A DNA stretch of 21,569 nt, taken from positions 1 through 21,569 of the forward strand of contig JAJZWQ010000038.1 in NCBI GenBank assembly GCA_021846605.1, read 5' to 3'. This stretch comes from Bacillota bacterium. Its GTDB lineage: Bacteria; Bacillota_E; RBS10-35; JAJYVN01. Shown in pieces: positions 8,615 to 15,839 of this stretch; the stretch's first letter is position 1; each line of letters opens with the position of its first letter. A program made the position numbers and the translations under genes. The notes below the pieces were generated by a model. That model searched no databases and was not told the DNA's origin. It worked only from the letters and a program-made list of their open reading frames with translations.

Positions 8615-9609
8615 GCCTGGGGTATGTGCTCGTGCGCTCGGTGATCCTGGTCCTGTTGCTGCTCGGGGCCTTTGCCTACTTCATGGTCATGGAGCGCAAG
8701 GTGCTGGGGTACTTCCAGTTGCGCTGGGGACCCGTGCGCGTCGGACCGTGGGGGCTGCTCCAGCCGCTGGCCGACGCCCTCAAGATGGTGGCCAAAGAGG
8801 ATACGCAGCCAGCGGCGGCCGACCGGCTGGTGTTCCTGGCCGCGCCCGCCCTGGCCCTGTTCGTGGCCCTGGGCGCGTTCGCCGTCATCCCCCTGGGCCC
8901 GACGCTGCACTTTGGATCGTTCACCCTGCCGCTGTCCGTGAGCAACCCCTCCTCGGGCCTGCTCTTCGTCCTGGCGCTCCTCTCCCTGGGCGTCTACGGG
9001 GTGAGCCTGGGCGGCTGGGCCAGCCAGGGCAAGTATTCCCTGATCGGCGGCCTGCGGGCCTCGGCGCAGATGGTGAGCTATGAACTGGCGCTCGGCCTGG
9101 CGGTGATCTCGGCGGTGGTGCTGACCGGCACCCTCAGCCTGCCCGGCATGGTGGGGGTGCAGGCCGCGCACGGTCTGTGGGCGGTGGTCCCGGACATCCT
9201 GGGCTTTGGCATCTTCGTGATCTGCTCGGTGGCCGAGTGCAACCGGGCGCCCTTCGACCTGGCCGAGGCCGAGGGTGAACTGGTGGCCGGCTTCCACACC
9301 GAGTATTCGGGCTTCCGCTTCGCCAACTTCGCCATGGCCGAGTACATCAACATGTTCACGCTCAGCGCCCTGGGCGCCATCCTCTTCCTGGGGGGCTGGC
9401 TGGGGCCGTTCGGCCTGGCCTCGTCCTTCTGGTGGCTGCTGCTGAAGATGGGCGTGTATCTGTTCTTCTTCATCTGGCTGCGGGCCACGTTCCCGCGCAT
9501 CCGCTACGATCGGCTGATGGGCTTCGGCTGGAAGGTGCTCGTACCGATCGGCTTCCTGAACCTGGTGTGGATCTCCGTGTTTGTGGCGCTTGGGGGGTGG
9601 CACGGATGA
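8611..9609 (+). CDS. nuoH: NADH-quinone oxidoreductase subunit H
   Basis: A 332-residue membrane subunit with about eight helices. It joins the peripheral and membrane arms and lines the quinone chamber entrance. Signatures present are ERKVLGYFQLRWGPVRVGPW near residues 28-47, LLQPLADALKM immediately after, and the acidic loop AECNRAPFDLAEAEGELVAG followed by FHTEYSGFRFA, which lies at the quinone site. The C-terminal FIWLRATFPRIRYD motif is also typical. The ATG at 8611 overlaps the nuoG stop, and the gene ends overlapping nuoI. All recognisable acidic residues of the quinone-facing loop are kept. Confidence 0.96.
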   Translation: MSLGYVLVRSVILVLLLLGAFAYFMVMERKVLGYFQLRWGPVRVGPWGLLQPLADALKMVAKEDTQPAAADRLVFLAAPALALFVALGAFAVIPLGPTLHFGSFTLPLSVSNPSSGLLFVLALLSLGVYGVSLGGWASQGKYSLIGGLRASAQMVSYELALGLAVISAVVLTGTLSLPGMVGVQAAHGLWAVVPDILGFGIFVICSVAECNRAPFDLAEAEGELVAGFHTEYSGFRFANFAMAEYINMFTLSALGAILFLGGWLGPFGLASSFWWLLLKMGVYLFFFIWLRATFPRIRYDRLMGFGWKVLVPIGFLNLVWISVFVALGGWHG

Positions 9610-10091
9610 GCGCGTTGCAGCGGGCGCTGGCCCTGGGGCGGGGCCTGGGGACCACCTGGAGCTACCTGTTCCGGCCGCGCACCACCGTCAACTACCCGGA
9701 GCAGGAGCGGCCGGTGCCGGAGCGGTTCCGGGGCCTGCACATCCTGGACCGGCACGACGACGGCCTGGAGAAGTGCGTGGGCTGCGAACTCTGTCAGGCG
9801 GCGTGTCCCGCGCACTGCATCACGGTGCAGGCGGCGGAGAACCCCGAAGGGGCGCCGGTGTCTCCGGGGGAGCGCTACGCCTGGCGCTACGAGATCGACC
9901 TGCTGCGCTGCATCTTCTGCGGGTTCTGCGAGGAGGCCTGCCCGACGGGCGCCATCCAGTTGACGCCGCGCCACGACCTGGTCGGCTTCGACCGCCGGGA
10001 CTTCCAGGTGGACAAGGGCTGGCTGACCGTGCCCGACCCGCGCGTCGTGGCCCCCGAGCCGGACGTGGCAGAGGGGAAGGTGGCGCGATGA
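9606..10091 (+). CDS. nuoI: NADH-quinone oxidoreductase subunit I (N6a/N6b clusters)
   Basis: A 161-residue 8-iron ferredoxin-like subunit bridging NuoG and NuoB. Two C-x2-C-x2-C-x3-C motifs hold clusters N6a and N6b: C57, C60, C63 and C67 (CVGCELCQAAC), then C102, C105, C108 and C112 (CIFCGFCEEAC). Each first-to-fourth set exchanges its last Cys with the other cluster, as in ferredoxins. Between them is the PVSPGERYA insertion seen in Thermus- and actinobacterial-type proteins. An amphipathic N-terminal helix anchors it to the membrane. The ATG at 9606 overlaps nuoH, and the stop overlaps the nuoJ ATG. Confidence 0.95.
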   Translation: MSALQRALALGRGLGTTWSYLFRPRTTVNYPEQERPVPERFRGLHILDRHDDGLEKCVGCELCQAACPAHCITVQAAENPEGAPVSPGERYAWRYEIDLLRCIFCGFCEEACPTGAIQLTPRHDLVGFDRRDFQVDKGWLTVPDPRVVAPEPDVAEGKVAR

Positions 10092-10693
10092 TCGCCTTCA
10101 TCGTCGTCGGCGCGGCCGCCGTGGCCGCGGCCGTGGGGGTGGTCACCGCGCGGCAGGCGGTGCACAGCGTGCTCTGGCTGATCGTGCACCTCTGCGCGCT
10201 GGCCGTGCTGTATATGACGCTGCAGGCGCCCTTTTTGGGGCTCGTGCAGATCCTGCTGTATGCCGGGGCCGTGATGGTGCTGTTCATGTTTGTGCTGGGG
10301 TTGCTGGGGGCCCGCAGCCACCCCGCCGGCCTGCCGCCGGCCCATCTGGGCGGGCAGTCCGGGGTGGCGCTGGCCGGCGGGATCGTCGTGGCCGGGGTGC
10401 TGCTGGTCGGGGCCGCCGGTGGGGCACTGGCCGCCGCGCACAGCCCGGCGGCCGGCTTCGGCGGGGTGACGGCCTTCGGCACCGCCCTGTTCAGCAAGTA
10501 CCTGCTGCCGTTTGAGGCCACCGCCCTGGCCCTGCTGACGGCCATCGTCGGCACGGTGGCGCTCTCCAGCGGCCACGACAGCGCGGCTGGCGGGGCGCCC
10601 GCGGCCCCCGAGGCCGAGGTCGAGGGGCCGGCGATCGACGTGAGCCACGCCGCGGGGACCGCGGCGGCCGCGGTGGGGGGGCAGAAGCGATGA
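10088..10693 (+). CDS. nuoJ: NADH-quinone oxidoreductase subunit J
   Basis: A 201-residue membrane subunit with five predicted helices. The broken TM3 helix signature, QILLYAGAVMVLFMFVLGLL, lies at about 54-73; this helix changes conformation during the catalytic cycle in solved structures. ARQAVHSVLWLI near 21-32 is also typical. The last 35 residues are a soluble Ala/Gly/Glu-rich tail. It overlaps nuoI at the start and nuoK at the end by 4 nt each (ATGA). Confidence 0.92.
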   Translation: MIAFIVVGAAAVAAAVGVVTARQAVHSVLWLIVHLCALAVLYMTLQAPFLGLVQILLYAGAVMVLFMFVLGLLGARSHPAGLPPAHLGGQSGVALAGGIVVAGVLLVGAAGGALAAAHSPAAGFGGVTAFGTALFSKYLLPFEATALALLTAIVGTVALSSGHDSAAGGAPAAPEAEVEGPAIDVSHAAGTAAAAVGGQKR

Positions 10694-10995
10694 CTGTCGG
10701 GCTGCCCCTGTATCTGGGGCTGGCCGCCATCCTCTTCGCCATCGGCGCGATGGGGTTGCTGCTGCGGCGCGAGCCGCTGGTGCTGGTCATGAGCGTCGAG
10801 TTGCTCTGGAACGCCGCCAACCTGGCCATGGTGGCGACCGCGCGGCACTTTGGGGACATGGGCGGGCAGGTCTTCACCTTTGTGGTGATCACGCTGGCCG
10901 CGGCGGACGTGGCCATCGGACTGGCGTTGACGGTGCTCCTGGGCCGGACGCGCGGAACGTTGGACGCGGACCGCCTGCGCTGGCTGCGCGGCTAG
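10690..10995 (+). CDS. nuoK: NADH-quinone oxidoreductase subunit K
   Basis: A 101-residue, three-helix membrane subunit of standard length, related to MrpC of antiporters. The first proton-channel Glu is present as E37 in VMSVELLWNAANL. The second, normally AAAE (E72 of E. coli), is AAAD here (D73, codon GAC at 10906-10908), a conservative but unusual change. The ATG at 10690 overlaps nuoJ. It ends with TAG, followed by 39 nt that contain no ATG, GTG or TTG before nuoL coding begins. Confidence 0.93.
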   Translation: MTVGLPLYLGLAAILFAIGAMGLLLRREPLVLVMSVELLWNAANLAMVATARHFGDMGGQVFTFVVITLAAADVAIGLALTVLLGRTRGTLDADRLRWLRG

Positions 10996-11034
10996 ACCCG
11001 GACGGAAGCGGCTCGCGCTGGGGGGTCGGACGGG

Positions 11035-12885
11035 ATTTCGCTGCAAGGGAGCCTCGCGCTCATCTGTCTGCTGGCGCCCCTGGTCGGGGCGCTGTGGCTG
11101 TCGCTGTCCCGGCTGGGGCGGGGGGGCACCGCCGCGGTGGGGGTCGGCAGCGTGGCCGTGGCGTTTGCCGCGGCGCTGATCATGGCCGTCCATCATTTCG
11201 GGGGCGCCCCGGGGGCTGGTAGCGGGCAGGACGTGGTCCTGGGCACCTGGGTCGCGTCCGGGACCCTGCACGTGCCCCTCGGCTTCTGGCTGGACGGCCT
11301 GACGACGGTCTTCCTGCTGGTGATCACCGGGGTGGGCCTGCTGATCCACGCCTACTCCGTCGGCTACATGGGCGGTGAGGAGCCGGCGGACTTCCGCCGG
11401 TACTTCGGCGGGATGAACCTCTTCGTGGGGGCCATGTTGCTGCTGGTCCTGGCCGACAGCCTCCCCCTGCTGCTGATCGGTTGGGCGGGGGTGGGCTTCG
11501 CCTCGTACCTGCTGATCGGCTTCTGGTATCAGCGGCCGGAGGCGGTGCTCGCCGCGCGCAAGGCCTTCGTCCTCAACGCCGTGGGGGACGCCGCCCTGAT
11601 CCTGGCCATCGCCCTGCTGTTCGCCCGCATCGGGCAGGTGAGCTACGCGGGGCTGTTCGGCGCGGCGGGGCGGTCCGCGCTGGCCGCGCACGCCGGGGCG
11701 ACCTTCTGGATCGGGTTGCTGCTCTTTGTGGCCGCGGCCGCCAAGTCGGCGCAGCTGCCGCTGCAGTCCTGGCTGTCGGACGCCATGGAGGGCCCCACCC
11801 CGGTCAGCGCCCTGATCCACGCGGCCACCATGGTGACGGCCGGGGTGTACCTGATCGCCCGCATGCACGTGGTGTATGCGGTGGCGCCGGCGGCCGGGGC
11901 CGTCGCCGGGGACCTGGGGGCGATCACCGCCCTCGGGGCGGCGACCGCCGGTTGCTTCGCCTACGACATCAAGCGTGTGCTGGCCTACTCCACGATGAGC
12001 CAGGTGGGGTATATGGTCGCGGGCGTCTCCTTCGGCTTTCTGGCCGCCGGCGTGAGCCACGTCGTGACGCACGCCTTCTTCAAGGCCGCCCTCTTCATGA
12101 GCGTGGGCCTGGTGATGCACGCCGTGGGCGACGAGCGCGACATGCGACGCTACGGCGGGCTGGCCAAGCGCCTGCCCGTGGCGCGCTGGGCCTTTCTGGC
12201 CGGCGCCCTGGCCCTGGCGGGGGTCCCGCCCTTTGGGGGCTTTTGGAGCAAGGACGCCGTGATGGGCGACCTGCTCTCCGGGGGCCACATCTTCCCGTAC
12301 ATCCTGCTGGCGCTGGGGGCCCTGCTGACGCCGTTCTATGCCTTCCGCGCCTACTACCTGACCTTCGCCGGGGAGCGGCGCGGCAAGCAGAAGGTGCACG
12401 CCGAGGCTGGCGGCAGCATGCGCTGGCCGACCATCGTGCTCGCGGTGCTGGCCGTGATCGGCGGGGGCGCGGCGATCCTGGTGCAGCGGGCCTGGGGGCA
12501 GAGCTTCGACTGGACAAGCATGGGGATCTCGACGGTGCTGGCGCTGATCGGCTGGGGGGCGGCCTGGAGCCGCTACCGCCAGGGTGGCCTGGAGGCCGAC
12601 GCCTGGGCGAAGGGCCCGCTGGGCGAGTTGGCGCGGCGGGAGTATGGCTGGGAGGCACTCTGGCAGGGCGTGCTCGTGCGGCCGGCCCACCTGCTGGCGG
12701 CCGGGCTGCTCTCGGCGTGGGAGCAGCGCGTGTGGCGGGGGGCGCAGGGTGCCGTGGCGGGCCTGGCCACGGTGGCGGCGCGCGGCCTTTCCCTCTGGCA
12801 GTCCGGACTGGTCCGGCGCTACGCCCTGACGATGTTCTGCGGCGTGGCGCTGATCCTGATCTACGCGCTGGCGACCGCCCGCTGA
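11035..12885 (+). CDS. nuoL: NADH-quinone oxidoreductase subunit L, probable non-canonical start
   Basis: A distal antiporter-like proton-pumping subunit. The conserved first helix (LALICLLAPLVGALWL) is encoded from about 11053, but no ATG, GTG or TTG precedes it in frame after the nuoK stop. The first standard codon, GTG 11137, would delete that helix. ATT 11035 gives MSLQGSLALI and 616 residues, close to the E. coli length, with GGGGGG at 11020-11025 nine nt upstream. CTG 11041 is the alternative. K237 (TM7) and H262 are present, as are HAFFK (TM11) and WSKD (TM12). The essential TM5 Glu is missing: GWEGVG reads GWAGVG (A151, codon 11485-11487). The C-terminus has the long lateral helix region. 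Confidence 0.9.
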   Translation: MSLQGSLALICLLAPLVGALWLSLSRLGRGGTAAVGVGSVAVAFAAALIMAVHHFGGAPGAGSGQDVVLGTWVASGTLHVPLGFWLDGLTTVFLLVITGVGLLIHAYSVGYMGGEEPADFRRYFGGMNLFVGAMLLLVLADSLPLLLIGWAGVGFASYLLIGFWYQRPEAVLAARKAFVLNAVGDAALILAIALLFARIGQVSYAGLFGAAGRSALAAHAGATFWIGLLLFVAAAAKSAQLPLQSWLSDAMEGPTPVSALIHAATMVTAGVYLIARMHVVYAVAPAAGAVAGDLGAITALGAATAGCFAYDIKRVLAYSTMSQVGYMVAGVSFGFLAAGVSHVVTHAFFKAALFMSVGLVMHAVGDERDMRRYGGLAKRLPVARWAFLAGALALAGVPPFGGFWSKDAVMGDLLSGGHIFPYILLALGALLTPFYAFRAYYLTFAGERRGKQKVHAEAGGSMRWPTIVLAVLAVIGGGAAILVQRAWGQSFDWTSMGISTVLALIGWGAAWSRYRQGGLEADAWAKGPLGELARREYGWEALWQGVLVRPAHLLAAGLLSAWEQRVWRGAQGAVAGLATVAARGLSLWQSGLVRRYALTMFCGVALILIYALATAR

Positions 12886-12892
12886 CGCGGGC

Positions 12893-12915
12893 CGGCGGGG
12901 CCCGGGGCCCCGCCG
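12893..12915 (+). terminator. GC-rich hairpin in the nuoL-nuoM gap
   Basis: CGGCGGGGCC (12893-12902) pairs perfectly with GGCCCCGCCG (12906-12915) around a 3-nt loop. It starts 8 nt after the nuoL stop and ends one base before the ribosome site of nuoM. There is no T-tract and nuoM-nuoN are clearly the same operon, so it is more likely a processing, stability or attenuation element than a full terminator. Confidence 0.5.
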
Positions 12916-12933
12916 TGGGGGAGGTTTGTAGGG

Positions 12934-14385
12934 GTGCTCACCGTGCTCTGGGTCCTTCCCGCGCTGGGGGGACTGGTCGGCGTGGCCGCCGGGCGGCGGC
13001 TGTCCTGGCTGGGCCCGCTGGCGGCGGCCGCCGCGCTGGTGCTCTGCCTGTCCCTGTGGGGACAGGCCGGCCACCTCGTCGAGACGGCGAACTGGATCGG
13101 CGGACCATTCACCGTCCGCTACCGGCTGGGGTTGTCCGGGCTGAGCCTGGTCCTGGTGGCGATGACCCTGCTGATCACGTGCGTGGCGGCCTTTGCCGGG
13201 CGAGCCTACGGGCCGGCCTTCACGGCCTGGATGTGCGCCCTGGGCGCCGCGGCCACCGGGCTCTTCCTGGCGCGCAACCTGGTGCTCTTCTACGTCTTCT
13301 GGGAGCTCACCCTGATCCCGGCCTACTTCCTGCTGGTGGGGTGGGGCGGGCCGGGCCGCCAGGCGGCGGCCTGGCGCTTCCTCCTCTATAACATCGGGGG
13401 CAGCGTGGCGCTGCTGTTGGGCATCGCCGCCCTGGTGGCGTTCGGGGTGCACATGCCGGGTCTGGGCGCCGGGCCGGGGGGCGACCTGTCCCTGGCGAAC
13501 GCGGTGCCGCCCGCCCTGGTGGTCCCGGTGGGCGTGGCCTTGTTCATCGCCTTTGCGGTGAAAACGCCCCTGTGGCCGCTGCACGGCTGGGTGGCCGACA
13601 CCTACGCCGAGTTGCCGGCCCCGGCCGCGGCCCTGGTGGGCGGGGTGCAGAGCAAGGCCGGCCTCTACGGGATGCTGGCGCTGCTGATCCCGCTGCTGCC
13701 GGGCGCCGTGCGGGCCTGGCAGCCCGTCTTCTTCGCGGTGGCGGCGGTCAGCCTCCTGTATGGCGCCTTCTGCGCCCTGGCCGCCAAGGACCCGCGCCGC
13801 CTGATCGCCTACTCCAGCGTGAGCCACCTGGGCCTGATCATGCTGGCCTTCCTGACCTTGCAGCGGCAGGCGCTGGCCGGCGGCGTCATCCAGATGGTCG
13901 CGCACGGCATCTTCACCGCGGCCCTGTTCCTGCTGGTGGGCATGCTCGAACGGCGGATGCAGGGCCCGGTCGAGCTCGGCAAGCTGGGCGGCCTGGCCCG
14001 CGGCGCGCCGGCCCTGGCCGGCGGGCTGATCCTGGCGGCCATGGCGGCCCTGGGACTGCCCGGGCTGGCCGGCTTCCCGGGGGAACTGCTGATGCTGGTG
14101 GGGATCTGGCACACGAACATCCTGCTGGCGGTGCTGGGGGCCATCGCGCTGGTGGTCGCCGCCGTCTACATGCTCCGCCTGGTGCAGTTGGTGCTGCACG
14201 GGCCGCGCGCCGGCAAGGGCGTGGACGACCTGGGTGCCGTCGAGCGCTGGCTGTTGGCCCCTCTGGCGGTCGTCCTGCTCCTGGTCGGGCTGTGGCCGCA
14301 GCCCATCCCGCGCCAGGCCCAGGCCGCGGTCGGCGCCGCGCTGGCCGCCGCCCCGGCGAGCATCACCGCGGGGGGGAATGGCTAG
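12934..14385 (+). CDS. nuoM: NADH-quinone oxidoreductase subunit M
   Basis: A 483-residue antiporter-like proton-pumping subunit with about 14 helices. The GTG at 12934 is supported by GGGGGAGG (12916-12923) 10 nt upstream. The TM5 glutamate is present in VFWELTLIPAYF (E124), as is the TM7 lysine in FAVKTPLWPLHGW (K210). K241 follows in the TM8 region. GFPGELLML keeps the TM12 acidic residue. Thus, unlike NuoL, the channel residues are complete. It follows nuoL after 48 nt, and its TAG is immediately followed by the nuoN ATG. Confidence 0.95.
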   Translation: MLTVLWVLPALGGLVGVAAGRRLSWLGPLAAAAALVLCLSLWGQAGHLVETANWIGGPFTVRYRLGLSGLSLVLVAMTLLITCVAAFAGRAYGPAFTAWMCALGAAATGLFLARNLVLFYVFWELTLIPAYFLLVGWGGPGRQAAAWRFLLYNIGGSVALLLGIAALVAFGVHMPGLGAGPGGDLSLANAVPPALVVPVGVALFIAFAVKTPLWPLHGWVADTYAELPAPAAALVGGVQSKAGLYGMLALLIPLLPGAVRAWQPVFFAVAAVSLLYGAFCALAAKDPRRLIAYSSVSHLGLIMLAFLTLQRQALAGGVIQMVAHGIFTAALFLLVGMLERRMQGPVELGKLGGLARGAPALAGGLILAAMAALGLPGLAGFPGELLMLVGIWHTNILLAVLGAIALVVAAVYMLRLVQLVLHGPRAGKGVDDLGAVERWLLAPLAVVLLLVGLWPQPIPRQAQAAVGAALAAAPASITAGGNG

Positions 14386-15744
14386 ATGCATCTCGGCGTG
14401 GTCTCTCCGGTGCTGATCCTGGGGGCGGGCGCGGTCCTCGTCCTGCTGGTGGCCCTGCTGGCCGGCGAGGTGGGCGCGCTGTTGCGCACCGTCTCGCTGC
14501 TGGTGGTCGCCGCCGCGGCGGTGGCGGCGCTGATCGTGCAGGGTAGCGCCTTTTCGGGCGCCGCGCTGGCCGACCCCCTGTCCCGCGTGGGCGATCTGGT
14601 GGCGATGGCCGGCGTCGTGGCGGCGATCACCCTGCCGGCGCCCGGACGGTGGGGAGACCGCTGGTCGGCCTATCTGGCGCTCGCCCTCTGGGCGGCGGCG
14701 GGGATGGCCCTGGCCAGCGTGGCCGCCAACCTGATCGTGCTCTTTTTGGGCATCGAGGTCCTCTCGCTGGCGCTGTATGTGCTGACGGCGTTCGCCGTGG
14801 AGGACGGGCGCGGCGCGGAGGCGGCCTTCAAGTACTTCATCCTGGGGGGCCTGGGCTCCGGACTGTTCCTGCTGGGCGCCGCCTTCACGTTCGCGGCGCG
14901 CGGGTCGCTGGCGCTGACGGCGCAGCCCGGCTGGGGCGGCCTGCTGGCCGGCCTGGGCCTGGCGCTGATCGTGGCCGGTCTGGGCTTCAAGCTGGCGCTC
15001 GCGCCGTTCCAGATGTGGACCCCCGATGTGTATGAGGGGGCGCCCACGGGCGTCACGGCCTTCATGGCGGTGGGCACCAAGGCCGCGGCCTTCATCGTCC
15101 TGGCCCGCGTCCTGTTGGCCGCCTTCCCGGCCGCCAGCGGCATCGTCGCGGTGCTCGGGTCCGTCTCCATGTTCGTCGGCTACCTGCTGGCTCTGCGCCA
15201 GCCGGGCATCAAGCGCCTGCTGGCCTTTTCGGGCATCGCCAACGCCGGCACGCTCGTGCTGGCGGTCCTGCTCGGACCCAACGTCGTCCCTGTGGCCGCC
15301 GCCTACCTGGCCGCCTACGCCGCCGCGACGCTGGGCGCCTTTGCCGTCGTCGCGGTCGTGGAGCAGCGCAGCGGACGCGGAGATGTGGAGGCGCTCCGCG
15401 GGTTGGGGCGCCGCGCGCCGTGGCTGGCTGCGGCCCTGGTGATCTGCCTGCTCTCCCTGGCCAGCGTTCCGCCGACCGGGGGCTTTCTGGCCAAGTTGCT
15501 GCTGCTGGAGGGTCTGACGCACGCGGGGCACCCGTTCCTGGCCGTGCTGGTGGTGCTGGCGACCCTGGTGGCCCTGTATCCCTACTTCCGCATGGTGGCG
15601 GCTGTGCTCGCTCCCGCCTCGGGCGAGGACGAGCCCGTGGCGGGGGGCGCCGCGGGCCTGCCGGCGCCCGCCGTCGTGGCGACGCTGGCCGTGGTGGCCA
15701 CCTTCGCCATTGGGATCTTGCCGGGACCGCTGCTCCGCGGCTAG
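14386..15744 (+). CDS. nuoN: NADH-quinone oxidoreductase subunit N
   Basis: A 452-residue antiporter-like subunit that sits next to NuoK in the membrane arm. Channel residues are E124 in LGIEVLSLALYVL, K202 in GFKLALAPFQMW and K232 in VGTKAAAF. The adjacent WTPDVYEGAPTGV motif is diagnostic of NuoN. PPTGGFLAKLLLLEG near the C-terminus keeps the TM12 lysine. The ATG abuts the nuoM stop with no spacer, and a G-rich stretch in the nuoM end serves as ribosome site. It is the last nuo gene. Confidence 0.95.
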   Translation: MHLGVVSPVLILGAGAVLVLLVALLAGEVGALLRTVSLLVVAAAAVAALIVQGSAFSGAALADPLSRVGDLVAMAGVVAAITLPAPGRWGDRWSAYLALALWAAAGMALASVAANLIVLFLGIEVLSLALYVLTAFAVEDGRGAEAAFKYFILGGLGSGLFLLGAAFTFAARGSLALTAQPGWGGLLAGLGLALIVAGLGFKLALAPFQMWTPDVYEGAPTGVTAFMAVGTKAAAFIVLARVLLAAFPAASGIVAVLGSVSMFVGYLLALRQPGIKRLLAFSGIANAGTLVLAVLLGPNVVPVAAAYLAAYAAATLGAFAVVAVVEQRSGRGDVEALRGLGRRAPWLAAALVICLLSLASVPPTGGFLAKLLLLEGLTHAGHPFLAVLVVLATLVALYPYFRMVAAVLAPASGEDEPVAGGAAGLPAPAVVATLAVVATFAIGILPGPLLRG

Positions 15745-15759
15745 AATGTACCCGTCAAC

Positions 15760-15774
15760 CCGCGCCTGGCGCGG
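15760..15774 (+). terminator. Small hairpin after nuoN
   Basis: CCGCGC (15760-15765) and GCGCGG (15769-15774) form a 6-bp stem with a 3-nt loop, 15 nt after the nuoN stop. There is no T-run. It could mark the 3' end of the nuo transcript or be chance in GC-rich DNA. Confidence 0.25.
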
Positions 15775-15839
15775 AATACGTCGAGGGGTTGGCCGTGGCC
15801 TCGGGCTGCGGCCTCTCGTTACATTAGGGAGAGTGGACC

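Noticed and set aside
9820..15531. A 1903-codon open frame on the minus strand opposite nuoI to nuoN
   Set aside because: Its composition is Gln/Arg/His/Gly/Pro-rich with no domains, exactly what the antisense of GC-rich membrane genes produces; the plus-strand nuo genes explain the region.
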